A model generated the notes under the pieces. It was not told the origin of the DNA. It ran no database searches and saw only the letters and a list, made by a program, of their open reading frames with translations. The translations under genes and the position numbers were made by a program. Below are positions 45,796-54,235 of a stretch of DNA of 64,000 nt, in pieces. The stretch comes from CAJBVW01 sp964457335 (GTDB lineage: Bacteria; Myxococcota_A; UBA796; SXON01), in contig CAYWGD010000001.1 in assembly GCA_964457335.1 (NCBI GenBank), forward strand, positions 186,001-250,000. Reading direction: 5' to 3'. Numbering within the stretch: the first letter of the stretch is position 1; each line of letters opens with the position of its first letter.

Positions 45796-47030
45796 TCGCC
45801 ACCCGCCGCCTTCTCCCCCTCCTCGCGGCCCTCGCGTTCACCCCCCTCGTCCTCCCGGTCGCGCACGCCGGGGAGGTCGAGAAGGCCGAGCACACCCGCA
45901 TCGGCGAGGAGATGCGCAAGCTCGCGGCGCGCAACGCCTGGCCGGCCGTCGAGGCGAGCTTCAAGCGCCTCGAGGAGCTCGAGAAGAAGGGCGAGGTCAT
46001 CACCTACCGGGAGTTCATGCTCGGCGGCGAGGCCGCGCGCGCGCTCGGCGACATGACCGCCGCGCGGGCCCGCGTGGATCGCGCGGCCAAGCTCGACCCC
46101 ACCAAGGAGGCGCTCGAGTGGCTCGGGGAGGTCGACCGGAACTACGGCCGCGTCGAGATCTCCTTCGACAGCCGCTACCAGGGCCCCCGGACGCTCACCC
46201 CGGCCGTCCCGCCGTTCGCGCCCGACCAGCGCGCCAGCGTCACCTTCGCCCAGGCCCAGCTCGAGGCGGGCAAGGGCTACACCGGCCTCCTCCCGGCCGG
46301 CGAGTACAGCATCGGCGACACGAAGGTCAACGTGGCCCTCGGCGAGAAGGTCGCGACGCTCCGCGTCGGCCCGCCGGCGGCGCCGCCCAAGGAGGCCTTC
46401 AAGCTCGCCTACGTCGGCCCGCGGGCCCAGGTGGGCGTCGCGTTCACCTCCGCCGGCGACGTCGACGACGGGAGCCTCTCCGCCGACAGCGGGCTCCAGG
46501 CCGCGGCCTTCGGCGGCAGCGGCGCGCGCCTCGGCGTGGGCCTCGAGATCGGCCTCTCCAAGACCTTCGGCGTCATCGCCGAGGTCGGCTACCACAACCT
46601 GTTCGGGGCCCCCACGCGCGACGGCGAGCCGCTCGCCGAGCGCGAGGAGTACCTCACGTCCGGCAACAGCATGCACCTCGGCTACGGCTGGCTCGCGGCC
46701 AACCTGCGCTTCGGGAAGGTCTGGCTCGCGGCCGGGCCCATCTGGAGCGCGGGCGGCGGCGTCGTCCAGGGCGTCGACAGCGGCTGCGCCGACGGGGCGT
46801 GTGGAGATTATGCCGGGCTCGCGGATGACGGCGCGGCGTACCAGCGTTTGGATGGTGACGTGAAGATGGGAGGCGGCGCCGCCAGCCTCTCCTACGCGCT
46901 CGTGGATCTCGGCAGCTTGAAGGGCGCCGTCACCCTGGAGGGTGGGGCCCAGTCCGACACGTTCCGCATGTACCCCTGGGGCCAGGTCGCCTTCACGATC
47001 GCCCCGTCCGCATCGAGGAGGAAGGAATGA
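45792..47030 (+). CDS. Exported protein with helical N-terminus and outer-membrane beta-barrel-like C-terminus
   Basis: A 412-residue protein with a signal peptide (MIATRRLLPLLAALAFTPLV...AHA). Residues about 28-120 are helical and TPR-like (AARNAWPAVEASFKRLEEL), followed by a PEGA-like beta region (LPAGEYSIGDTKVNVALG). The last 200 residues alternate polar and hydrophobic residues with Gly and aromatic caps (ARLGVGLEIGLSKTFGVIAEVGYHNLF, in parts: LGVGLEIGLSK, FGVIAEVGYHNLF), as in an outer-membrane barrel. ATGA overlaps join it to the ATPase before and the propeller gene after. Confidence 0.68.
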   Translation: MIATRRLLPLLAALAFTPLVLPVAHAGEVEKAEHTRIGEEMRKLAARNAWPAVEASFKRLEELEKKGEVITYREFMLGGEAARALGDMTAARARVDRAAKLDPTKEALEWLGEVDRNYGRVEISFDSRYQGPRTLTPAVPPFAPDQRASVTFAQAQLEAGKGYTGLLPAGEYSIGDTKVNVALGEKVATLRVGPPAAPPKEAFKLAYVGPRAQVGVAFTSAGDVDDGSLSADSGLQAAAFGGSGARLGVGLEIGLSKTFGVIAEVGYHNLFGAPTRDGEPLAEREEYLTSGNSMHLGYGWLAANLRFGKVWLAAGPIWSAGGGVVQGVDSGCADGACGDYAGLADDGAAYQRLDGDVKMGGGAASLSYALVDLGSLKGAVTLEGGAQSDTFRMYPWGQVAFTIAPSASRRKE

Positions 47031-48067
47031 TTCTGACCCTCACGCTCGCGCTCGCCCTGCCCGCTCACGCGGCCGAGGTGACCTGGGTGGGCGGTGGTCA
47101 CGCCGGGAACCCCCAGTGGTCGCCGGACGGGTCGTGGCTGGCCTTCGAGGTCAACAACAACTCGGACAAGGTCGACTTCTACGTGGTGAAGGTCGCCAAC
47201 GGCAACCCGTCCGCCCCGCAGAAGGTGGTCATCCCCGGTGGGAGCAGCAACTTCAGCGCGGGTGGCAGCTACGCGGCCAACCCCAACTGGCACCCCCGGG
47301 GCCCGGTCCTCTTCGAGGCGGCCAACCCGGGTGGGCTCACGCGAATCTACTTCCTGAGCCCGGGCGGCTCGTCGCCGGCGGAGTACCTCAACATCTCCCA
47401 GGCGCCGGGCAACCTCGCGTGGCCGACCATCTCGCCGGATGGGAGCACGCTCGCGTTCACGTCGAGCGCCACGGGGCAGGGGGACATCTACCTGTTCAGC
47501 CAGGCGACCAACAAGGTCTCGGTGACCGTGCCGTCCGACGTGCCGGAGAACGCCCCGCGCTTTTCGGCCGACGGCAAGACCCTCGTGTACTCCCGCAAGA
47601 ACCAGGGGACCGAGGACCTCTTCACGTGGGCCGTCGGCTCGAGCTCCCAGGCGCCGCTCAAGGGCGGTTCGGGCGACCAGAGCCGGCCGCGCTACGCGAA
47701 GTCCGAGGTCGTGTACTTCACCAACGAGCGCGGCGACGACCGCTGGGACATCGCGGCGATGCCGGTCGGCGGCGAGCGCCGCATCATCGCCCAGGACATC
47801 CGCCTGCCGCTGCGCTCCCAGCCCGCGCTGACGCCGGACCAGTCCGCCGTGCTCTACACGTCGAGCGCGCCCGCCAAGGACGGGAGCGTGTACGTCGTGA
47901 AGCTCGACGGCTCCGGCACCAAGGAGATCAAGACCGGGCTGTCCGCGGTCGGCGATCCCTCGGTGGTGACCGCGGGTGGTCGCACCTTCCTGGCGTTCAC
48001 CGCGCTCCCCAACAGCGGCTCCGATTGGCGCCAGCTGCACATCGTGGACGTGACGGGCCAGATCTGA
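47027..48067 (+). CDS. Secreted TolB-like WD40/PD40 beta-propeller
   Basis: A 346-residue exported protein with a short signal (MILTLTLALALPAHAAE). The mature part is a PD40 propeller: GNPQWSPDGSWLAFE, AWPTISPDGSTLAFTS, APRFSADGKTLVYSR and ALTPDQSAVLYTS are successive blades. TolB-like propellers in the periplasm bind partner proteins or peptides. It is the last gene of the cluster that begins at 36457 and is followed 40 nt later by a strong terminator, which supports a single transcription unit. Confidence 0.8.
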   Translation: MILTLTLALALPAHAAEVTWVGGGHAGNPQWSPDGSWLAFEVNNNSDKVDFYVVKVANGNPSAPQKVVIPGGSSNFSAGGSYAANPNWHPRGPVLFEAANPGGLTRIYFLSPGGSSPAEYLNISQAPGNLAWPTISPDGSTLAFTSSATGQGDIYLFSQATNKVSVTVPSDVPENAPRFSADGKTLVYSRKNQGTEDLFTWAVGSSSQAPLKGGSGDQSRPRYAKSEVVYFTNERGDDRWDIAAMPVGGERRIIAQDIRLPLRSQPALTPDQSAVLYTSSAPAKDGSVYVVKLDGSGTKEIKTGLSAVGDPSVVTAGGRTFLAFTALPNSGSDWRQLHIVDVTGQI

Positions 48068-48106
48068 TCCGCCGCGCGGCCTGACAGGGACAGGCGTGAC
48101 AGGGAT

Positions 48107-48128
48107 GGGGGGCTACGGCCCCCCGTTT
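48107..48128 (+). terminator. Rho-independent terminator with TACG loop
   Basis: Stem GGGGGGC / GCCCCCC with a TACG loop (a C-UACG-G tetraloop in RNA), then GTTT. It lies between the propeller gene and the convergent lipoprotein gene. A second, longer inverted repeat CTGACAGG (48081-48088) / CCTGTCAG (48138-48145) encloses it, so it could act on both strands. Confidence 0.65.
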
Positions 48129-48141
48129 CGCTTGGGACCTG

Positions 48142-48783
48142 TCAGAACCAGGTGCAGCCGCGCTCGGTGAGGAAGTTCATCCCGACGTCGTCGTTCCACA
48201 CGCCCACGCCCAAGAGCTCCGCGCTCGAGGTGTAGTACCAGGTGGAGACGCCGTCGGTGCCGAGGTCCACGGCGTACGCGGTGGCGAAGTCCTCGCCCCA
48301 CATCGCCTCGGGGCAGGTCGAGTTCACCGCGTCGTACACGGCGGTGACCTCCACGCCCACGTCGCAGGTCGGGCAGGAGCCGGTGCTGCCGAAGCTGCCC
48401 GTGACGCTCCAGTACGCCACGCAGTCCGCGCCGCCCACGTCCTTCCAGGCGTCGTTGGCGAAGACGTAGGCCGCCTCCTGGCCGGTCCAGCCGCTCGCCA
48501 CGTCGCCCAGGTACTCGCCCCAGAAGTAGCGCGCCCCGCCCGGCACCGGCGTGCCTTCGACGTCCTGGCACCCGTCCGCGTTCTGCTGCATCTGCTCGCG
48601 CACGTCGGTGAGCGTGGGCTCGACGTCGGTGTCGGTGTCGGTGTCCGTGTCGGTGTCCGTGTCACTGTCCGCGTCGGTGTCGCTGTCCGTGTCCGCGTCC
48701 GTGTCCGCGTCGCCTTCGGGCTTGTCGGTCGCCTCCTCCGCGGGGCAGCCGATGAGGAGGGCGAGGAGGGGGAAGAGGCGCAT
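48142..48783 (-). CDS. Lipoprotein with Asp-Thr linker and Cys-rich globular domain
   Basis: A 213-residue lipoprotein: MRLFPLLALLIGCPAEE, lipobox LLIGC. A linker of Asp alternating with Thr, Ser or Ala (about residues 24-54) resembles that of the FG-GAP lipoprotein at 18890. The C-terminal 150 residues form a secreted domain with Cys in NADGCQDVEG, GGADCVAY, GSCPTCDVG and STCPEA, and Trp/Tyr-rich segments (WSVTGSFGS, STWYYTSS); disulfides are likely. I do not recognise the domain. AAGGAG at 8 nt supports the ATG, and TAGGAT lies about 23 nt before it. Confidence 0.7.
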   Translation of the reverse strand: MRLFPLLALLIGCPAEEATDKPEGDADTDADTDSDTDADSDTDTDTDTDTDTDVEPTLTDVREQMQQNADGCQDVEGTPVPGGARYFWGEYLGDVASGWTGQEAAYVFANDAWKDVGGADCVAYWSVTGSFGSTGSCPTCDVGVEVTAVYDAVNSTCPEAMWGEDFATAYAVDLGTDGVSTWYYTSSAELLGVGVWNDDVGMNFLTERGCTWF

Positions 48784-48885
48784 GGAGGTCTCCTTCGTGG
48801 CGAGACATCCTACCCCGGCCGTCGGCTCGATCCCATCCGCTCTCGACCGGCTTGCGAGAAGCGCCGCGCCGTTCTAGGGGTGGAC

Positions 48886-49893
48886 ATGCTTCCGCTCGCG
48901 CTCGCGCTCCTCCTCCAGCTCCTCGTCCAGGGCGCCTCCGCCCAGGACCTCAACTTCGGCTACACGCCGGCGCCCGGCCCCGGCGAGAACCCGGCCCTGC
49001 TCGTGACGCCCACGCGCACGATCGCCAACCTCTACGTGTCCATCGAGGTCGGCGGCAAGACGCTCGAGTTCAACAAGAAGAACGTCCCCGCGGGCACGCA
49101 GCTCCGCTTCGAGTGGCCGCGCGACACGCGCGTCACCCACGCCGACGCCTTCATCCGCGCGAGCTTCGCCGACGGGAACGTCACCGAGACGAACGTGCCC
49201 GTCGACTACCAGTTCTCGGGCCAGCTCTCGATCGACCTCTCCAAGGCCTCCGCGGACCTCGACAAGAAGACCGTCACCGTGCACACCACGGCCCCGGTCG
49301 ACAGCGCGGAGATCATCGCGTACGGCGCCGGCAAGGCCGTGCTCGACCAGCGCACCGTGCCGCTCTCCGGCGGGCCGGGCGCGGTCGACGTGCCCTTCGT
49401 CGGCGACCCCGGCGAGGTCGTTCTCCTCGACGTGAAGCTCAACAGCGGCAACGCCTGGGCGGGCTTCACCTACTCGCCCTGGTTCCTCGACATCCCGCAC
49501 GAGGACGTGCTCTTCGCGTCCGACTCCGCCGACATCCCCGCGTCCGAGGAGTACAAGCTGCACCACACGCTGGCGCAGCTGCACGACGTGATCGAGAAGT
49601 ACGGCGCGATCGTGCCGGTGAAGCTCTACATCGCGGGCTGCACCGACACCGTGGGCGACTCCGCCCACAACAAGGACCTCTCGTATCGCCGCGCCCAGTC
49701 CATCGCGAAGTGGCTGCGCGCCAAGGGCTACAGCCACCCCATCTTCTACTACGGCTTCGGCGAATCGCTGCTCGCGGTCCCCACGGGCGACGGCGTGGAC
49801 AACGCCGCCAACCGCCGCGCGCTCTACATGGTCGGCGCCAACCCGCCGCCAGCGGGCTCGGGCATCCCGTCGGTGGGCTGGAAGGCGCTCTAG
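48886..49893 (+). CDS. OmpA-C-like peptidoglycan-binding outer-envelope protein
   Basis: A 335-residue protein with a signal peptide (MLPLALALLLQLLVQGASAQ), a middle beta domain, and an OmpA C-terminal domain from about 205 (DVLFASDSADIPASEEYKL, then YIAGCTDTVGDSAHNKDLSYRRAQSI, in parts: YIAGCTDTVGD and NKDLSYRRAQSI, and NAANRRALYMV). The domain normally binds meso-diaminopimelate of peptidoglycan via Asp and Arg; TDTVGDSAHN and SYRRA match those positions. An in-frame GTG at 48880 is an alternative start; AGGGGTGG just upstream favours the ATG. It ends just before a hairpin repeat and a poly-G tract. Confidence 0.83.
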   Translation: MLPLALALLLQLLVQGASAQDLNFGYTPAPGPGENPALLVTPTRTIANLYVSIEVGGKTLEFNKKNVPAGTQLRFEWPRDTRVTHADAFIRASFADGNVTETNVPVDYQFSGQLSIDLSKASADLDKKTVTVHTTAPVDSAEIIAYGAGKAVLDQRTVPLSGGPGAVDVPFVGDPGEVVLLDVKLNSGNAWAGFTYSPWFLDIPHEDVLFASDSADIPASEEYKLHHTLAQLHDVIEKYGAIVPVKLYIAGCTDTVGDSAHNKDLSYRRAQSIAKWLRAKGYSHPIFYYGFGESLLAVPTGDGVDNAANRRALYMVGANPPPAGSGIPSVGWKAL

Positions 49894-49904
49894 AGGCTCG
49901 TCTT

Positions 49905-50120
49905 CTTGGGGCGGGGGGGCGTGGGAGCGGGGGGGGGGGGGGGGGGGGGGGGGGGGCGGGGGGGGGGGGGGGGGGGGGGGGGNNNNNNNNNNGGCCCGTG
50001 CGCCCCGGGTCCGGTGGGGGGGCAGCCCGTAGGGAGGACCCACCGGGGGCCCCGGGGTGCGGTTCTCGGGCCGCCCGCCCGGCGCACGCGGACGGAGGCC
50101 CCCCCGCAACGCCCCCCCAA
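49905..50120. repeat. Split G/C hairpin repeat (copy D) around the assembly gap
   Basis: CTTGGGGCGGGGGGGC at 49905-49920 is the left arm of the repeat, and GGCCCCCCCGCAACGCCCCCCC at 50099-50120 (given here as 50098 onward: CCCCCCCGCAACGCCCCCC) is the right arm. About 180 bp and the gap lie between, so this is either two copies, one with an insertion, or a misassembly at a hard-to-read hairpin. Another imperfect inverted repeat (CCCCGGGTCCGGTGGG / CCCACCGGGGGCCCCGGGG) lies at about 50005-50057. Confidence 0.45.
49929..49992. other. Poly-G tracts and 10-base assembly gap
   Basis: Two G homopolymers (28 bases at 49929-49956 and 25 at 49958-49982) end in ten N at 49983-49992. Tracts this long next to a gap are more likely sequencing or assembly artefacts than biology. 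The true length of this spacer is unknown. Confidence 0.85.
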
Positions 50121-50140
50121 CGTGGCGCGACGCCTTGGCG

Positions 50141-52984
50141 CTAGAAGATCTGCCCCGCCCCCACCCGGATCGTGAACTGGTTCTGGGTGACGGACGCCGT
50201 GCCCGTCTCCCCGTCGCCCTCGGCCTCGTAGGTCATCGTGCGGTAGTCCCAGCCGCCACCGAAGCGCACGGTCGTGCCGCTGTCCGAGACGCGCCAGTCG
50301 AGCATCAGCTCGGCGTGCGTGTCGATGGGGAAGGGGACGAAGGTCTCGGCGATCTCGAGCGACCCGTAGAGGTCGTCGGTCTCGAAGGACAGGAGCGCGC
50401 CGGCCCGCACGCCGAAGAGCGGGAAGTTGAGCAGCTCGGCCTGGGTCCGGCCCGCGTCGGCGTAGCGGAAGAGCACGCCGGTCGTGTAGTGCGCGCCCAG
50501 GGTGCCCTCGACGGACAACACGCTGACGAGGCCCTTGCGGTAGCGCACCGCGAGGATCGCGTCGCGCTGCACGTTGACGTACGGGTTCTCGCCGACGTTG
50601 AACCACTCGAGCTGCCCGCGGCCGCGCACGTCGAGGCCGAGGCCGCCCCAGGACTGCTGGAGCGGGAGCCACACGAGCTCGGCGCCCACGCCCCAGAAGC
50701 CCGCGCCCGGCGTCGCGTAGTCGGCGGCGCCGAGGAGCTGGGCGCCGGCGTCGCTCTCCATCACGTAGCTGCCGCGCGCGTTGATGAGGCCGCCGCCGAG
50801 CCGCACCTTGGCCCACTCGGCGTTCGAGGCGGCCGCCTTCGGGAGCCGCGCGCCCGAGCCGCCGCCGGTCGCGGTGCCGCCGCCGGTGTTGCGCGGCGCG
50901 GGCCCGCCCGCGGTCGCCTGGGGCTGCGAGCCCACCATCGCGAGCGTAGGGAGCGAGAGCGTGCCGGTGGCGCTGTCCGCGCCCACGGTGATGGCGATGG
51001 GGCCGTCCTGCCCCGCCGCGAGCTGGAGCGGCACCGTGTAGGTGCCGTCCCGGTTGTCCGTGATCTGGCCGACGGTGGCGGGAGACGCGGTGATGGCGAG
51101 CTTCTTGCCGCCCACGCCGACGCCCGCGTTGTCGGTCACGCGGATGTTCACGAGGATCGCGGCCCCGGGCGTGGTGTACGGCGGCACCGTGGAGATCGCG
51201 ACGAGGGCAGGCGGGCCGGAGGGCGGGACGACGCCCTCGCGCAGCACCTTGAGCTCCGCCGCGGCGGACTGCCACTTCGCGACCTGCGCCTCGTCGGCGG
51301 GGCTGCCGCCGGTCGGGAGCATCGCGCCGGCGCCGTCCTTGGCCTGGAACAGCGGCACCTCGGTGACGAGCCCGGCGCCCTCGAGGCGCACGCTCGCGAC
51401 GCCGGGCGCCTTGCCCGCGGTGAAGGGGATGCGCGCCATGCCGCGCGCGTCCGTCTTCGCGGTGGGCGGCACGCTCCCGTCGCCGCGCGGGGCCCCGACC
51501 TTGAGGTCCACGTTGGGGACCGGGATGCCGAAGGCGTCGACGGTGACGACCGTGATGGTCACGACGTCCGTGCCGTTGGCCGCCACGATCGGGGACGCGG
51601 GCCACGCCACGAGCCGCGCGGTGGGCATCGACGACACCGCGACGTTCGGGGCCGCGAACACGCGGACGCTCTTCGTGGAGGAGGAGACCTTGAAGGGGAA
51701 GGTGTAGCTGCCGTCCTTGTTGTCCTTCGCGGAGCCGCTGGCGGTCGCCCCCTGCGCGGTGAGCACGGGCGGCTTGCCGACCACGCCGGTGCCCTGCGCG
51801 TCCTTGACGCGCGCGGTCACGGAGAAGCTCGTCGCGGTCTTGCCGATGTCGGCCGCGGTGAGCGTGACCGTGGGGACGCTGGCGATGAGCGTGAGCTTGC
51901 GCTCGGCCTTCACCCCGTCGACCTCGGCGGTGAGCGTGACCTCGCCGGCCGCGCTCGGGGGCGTGAACGTGGCGGTCCAGCCGTCGCGCTCGAGCACCGG
52001 CGTGGTGACCGAGCCGGCGGACGCGGTGAGCTTCACCGCGGTGCCGGCGGTCTTGGCCTCGCCGTCGGAGCCGATGACGACGAGCCGCACGGGCACCGCG
52101 AGATCGGCCTGGGCGGGAACGGTGGCGGGGAGCGGGAGGAAGGCGAGGGCGGTCGAGGCGGTGACGGGGAGGTCGACCTCCTTGTCGACCTTCGACGTGT
52201 CGGGGTTCACGCTCCGGAGGTCGCCCTTGGGCTCGCGCGGGTCGAGGTCCACGTCGAACGCGACCTTGCCCGACGGCGCCGCGGTGAGGGGGCCGTACTG
52301 GCGCCCGCCGACCTTGAGCACGTTCGAGGAGCCCGGCTGCACGTCGAAGCTGACGGAGCGCTTGACCGAGACCGGGAGGACGGCCGAGCCGTACACCTGG
52401 TCCGGGGCCGCGGCGTCGGCCGCGCCGAACACCACGGAGAGCGGCGCGGTGAGGCCCTTGGGTGGGGTGTAGCGGGCCACCCAGGTGCCGTTCCCGGCCG
52501 GGGTCACGGCCTCGAGCGTGCCGGCCGAGGCCACCAGCAGGAAGCGGCGGCCGGTGGTCGCCACCCGCGAGCTGCCCTGCGGCTCGATCTTCACCACGGC
52601 GGTGCCGGAGCTGGGGAGCACGGGGGGATCGAAGGCGAGGGAGAGCGAGCCCGAAAAGGGCGGCACGACCGGCACCTCGAAGGTCGACTCGGCGCCGCCC
52701 GCGGTGACCTTGAAGGTGACCGTCCCCGCGGAGGACACCCGCGGCGGCGTGAACGGCACCGTCCACACCCCGTCCGGCCCGGCCACCGCCGGCCCGGTCT
52801 TGCCGCTGTCCGCCTTGATGCGGATCTTCTGGCCGTCGTCCACGTAGAACCGGACGGCCGTCTGGGTGGTTCCGTCGCCGGCGAGCGGAGGGGCGGGGAC
52901 CCACACCACCCCGGCGAAGGCCGGGAAGCACCAGAGGAGCGTGTAGAGAGCGGCCAGCCAGCGCACCGGGACCTCGGGAGGCAC
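50141..52984 (-). CDS. Large exported protein: Ig-like repeats and C-terminal beta-barrel
   Basis: A 947-residue exported protein with a signal peptide (RWLAALYTLLWCFPAFAG). About six Ig-like/invasin-type domains follow, each ending in a pattern such as GVWTVPFTPP, GNGTWVARYTPP, DGWTATFTPP, DNKDGSYTFPF or DNRDGTYTVPL. After a Gly/Ala linker (about 665-700) the last 240 residues have the alternating pattern of an outer-membrane barrel (WGGLGLDVRGRGQLEWF, TVRFGGGWDYRTMTY), ending FTIRVGAGQIF with a C-terminal Phe as in outer-membrane proteins. It is probably a surface protein with Ig repeats on the periplasmic or outer side. The GTG at 52984 could be replaced by a GTG at 52966. Confidence 0.75.
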   Translation of the reverse strand: MPPEVPVRWLAALYTLLWCFPAFAGVVWVPAPPLAGDGTTQTAVRFYVDDGQKIRIKADSGKTGPAVAGPDGVWTVPFTPPRVSSAGTVTFKVTAGGAESTFEVPVVPPFSGSLSLAFDPPVLPSSGTAVVKIEPQGSSRVATTGRRFLLVASAGTLEAVTPAGNGTWVARYTPPKGLTAPLSVVFGAADAAAPDQVYGSAVLPVSVKRSVSFDVQPGSSNVLKVGGRQYGPLTAAPSGKVAFDVDLDPREPKGDLRSVNPDTSKVDKEVDLPVTASTALAFLPLPATVPAQADLAVPVRLVVIGSDGEAKTAGTAVKLTASAGSVTTPVLERDGWTATFTPPSAAGEVTLTAEVDGVKAERKLTLIASVPTVTLTAADIGKTATSFSVTARVKDAQGTGVVGKPPVLTAQGATASGSAKDNKDGSYTFPFKVSSSTKSVRVFAAPNVAVSSMPTARLVAWPASPIVAANGTDVVTITVVTVDAFGIPVPNVDLKVGAPRGDGSVPPTAKTDARGMARIPFTAGKAPGVASVRLEGAGLVTEVPLFQAKDGAGAMLPTGGSPADEAQVAKWQSAAAELKVLREGVVPPSGPPALVAISTVPPYTTPGAAILVNIRVTDNAGVGVGGKKLAITASPATVGQITDNRDGTYTVPLQLAAGQDGPIAITVGADSATGTLSLPTLAMVGSQPQATAGGPAPRNTGGGTATGGGSGARLPKAAASNAEWAKVRLGGGLINARGSYVMESDAGAQLLGAADYATPGAGFWGVGAELVWLPLQQSWGGLGLDVRGRGQLEWFNVGENPYVNVQRDAILAVRYRKGLVSVLSVEGTLGAHYTTGVLFRYADAGRTQAELLNFPLFGVRAGALLSFETDDLYGSLEIAETFVPFPIDTHAELMLDWRVSDSGTTVRFGGGWDYRTMTYEAEGDGETGTASVTQNQFTIRVGAGQIF

Positions 52985-53068
52985 GGCATGATAGCGCGCG
53001 CGCCGCCGCTCCGGTCGCCGGGCGTTCGGCCTGACAACATCGTGACGGCCGGGCTCGTGCCACGGCCC

Positions 53069-53100
53069 AAAAATGCGACGGCCGGGCGCGGGGCCCGGCC
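53069..53100 (-). terminator. Rho-independent terminator of the redoxin gene
   Basis: On the minus strand GGCCGGGC / GCCCGGCC with a 5-nt loop is followed by GTCGCATTTTTGGG. It lies 20 nt downstream of the thioredoxin-fold gene (stop at 53121) and upstream of the large exported protein, so the two are separate units. Confidence 0.6.
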
Positions 53101-53120
53101 GGACCGCCGCGGATCGCCGG

Positions 53121-53804
53121 CTACCCGGCCATCAGCCCCTCGATCACGGAGTGGTAGCCGCCCGGATCGTTGACCGACTCGAGCACCATGCCGCGGTTGA
53201 TGACGACCGGCATCGGCCAGGCCCCGTCGCCGTAGGCCCAGTAGAACTCGCCGCTCCCGTCCCCGACCACGGGGTGGGTGAGGCCGTACTCGTCGGCCCA
53301 GTCGAGCAGATCAGCCGGCTCCGACCCGTCGAGGGCCGTGATCATCATGAAGCCCTGATCCTTGTACGTCTCGTAGAGATCCTGGAGGCCACCGGCCTCC
53401 GCCATGCACGTCCCTCACGTGAACCCGGCGCCCATCACCAGGACGACCTGGCCGCAGAAGTCGTGGAGCTTGACGGTCTCGCCGAACTGGTCGGGCAGGG
53501 CGAAGTTCGCCGCGATGTCGCCCTCGGACGTGCCGGTCTCCGCGTCCGCGAAGTCGTTGCGGCACGCGTCGATGGGCCAGCCGGCCTGGTAGGGCTTGTC
53601 GGCCGCGTCGGCGGGGTTCGTGTTCTGGGCGACCTCGTCGCCGTCGTCGTACTCGTCGCCGTCGGAGTCGACCTTGGCGGGGTCGGTCCCGAGCTCGATC
53701 TCCTCGGCGTCGAGCAGGCCGTCGCCGTCACCATCGACGTCGATCGAGACGTCGGCGATGCAGCCGGTCGCGAGTGAGAGGGTGATTGCCGCGAGCAGGC
53801 GCAT
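53121..53804 (-). CDS. Candidate selenoprotein: thioredoxin-fold lipoprotein with UGTC motif (in-frame TGA)
   Basis: Read through one in-frame TGA (53415-53417), the gene gives 227 residues as one thioredoxin-fold lipoprotein. MRLLAAITLSLATGC is a lipoprotein signal; residues about 22-50 are Asp-rich calcium-loop-like (DVDGDGDGLLDAEE, DSDGDEYDDGDE). The redoxin domain follows: FALPDQFGETVKLHDFCG, strand VVLVMGAGFT, then Sec 130-G-T-Cys 133, helix MAEAGGLQDLYETY, and the cis-Pro region WPMPVVINRG (Pro 199). The TGA thus replaces the first Cys of the CxxC motif, as in known redox selenoproteins. A 7-bp hairpin with a GGT loop begins 14 nt after the TGA. The alternative is a pseudogene; the intact downstream half argues against it. 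Periplasmic disulfide reductase or peroxide role is inferred. Confidence 0.7.
53384..53400 (-). promoter_or_regulatory. SECIS-like hairpin after the in-frame TGA
   Basis: On the minus strand GGAGGCC-GGT-GGCCTCC forms a perfect 7-bp stem. The loop starts 21 nt after the TGA and begins with G, matching the general rules known for bacterial SECIS elements (loop 16-37 nt away, G at the start of the loop, compact stem). It also encodes protein, so its stem is not free of coding constraint. Confidence 0.55.
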
Positions 53805-53875
53805 GAGCCCACCTCCGGAGGTTGAGGCAGTATCACACGGGCCCGCGCCGCTGCAAAGGGGATAATGGGGCGGCC

Positions 53876-54235
53876 ATGTCTCTCCTCGAGGCCGCCGCGC
53901 GGGCGCGGCACGATCTCGGCAAGTACGTCGCGTTCCAGGCGCGCTGGCTCGAGCCCGGCGCGACCGCGGAGGCGCTCCGCGACGCGCTCCGCGAGGACCT
54001 CCTGCGCACCCGCAAGGGACCGGACGGCGTCGTGGACGCGGCCACGCTCTGGCGGGAGCTGCGCGCGCCCCTGGCCCCCGCGGGCGTCGAGCGTGTCGAC
54101 GCGCTGATGGCGACGCTCGCGGTCCGGGCCGCCACGCTGGACACGCTGGACGCCGCCGCCCTCGAGGACACCGCGCGCCTCGCCCGGGAGGTCGCCGACG
54201 AGCTGAAGGCGCTGCACGCGCGCGTGAGGGGCTGA
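53876..54235 (+). CDS. Small helical protein of the phosphorelay cluster
   Basis: A 119-residue all-helical protein without signal or membrane segment. An N-terminal segment ARARHDLGKYVAFQARW contains one His in a helix, followed by long amphipathic helices (ALMATLAVRAATLDTLDAA, LAREVADELKALHARV). Its stop overlaps the start of the sigma-54-type regulator gene (TGATG), so the two are coupled. Helical bundles with one exposed His can be phosphotransfer proteins, but the usual HPt motif is not visible and I do not claim this. GATAAT, five of six matches to a -10 box, lies 9 nt before the ATG. Confidence 0.6.
   Translation: MSLLEAAARARHDLGKYVAFQARWLEPGATAEALRDALREDLLRTRKGPDGVVDAATLWRELRAPLAPAGVERVDALMATLAVRAATLDTLDAAALEDTARLAREVADELKALHARVRG

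Noticed and set aside
48551..48877. A Ser/Val-rich plus-strand frame opposite the Asp-Thr lipoprotein
   Set aside because: It is the antisense reading of the Asp-Thr repeat and has no signal or domain.
49929..49982. The poly-G tracts as a G-quadruplex or phase-variable homopolymer
   Set aside because: They end in an assembly gap; an artefact is more likely.
53415..53417. The TGA as a simple nonsense mutation in a pseudogene
   Set aside because: The part after the TGA is intact, ends at a proper stop and terminator, and the TGA sits at the catalytic redox position with a hairpin behind it. Not fully excluded.
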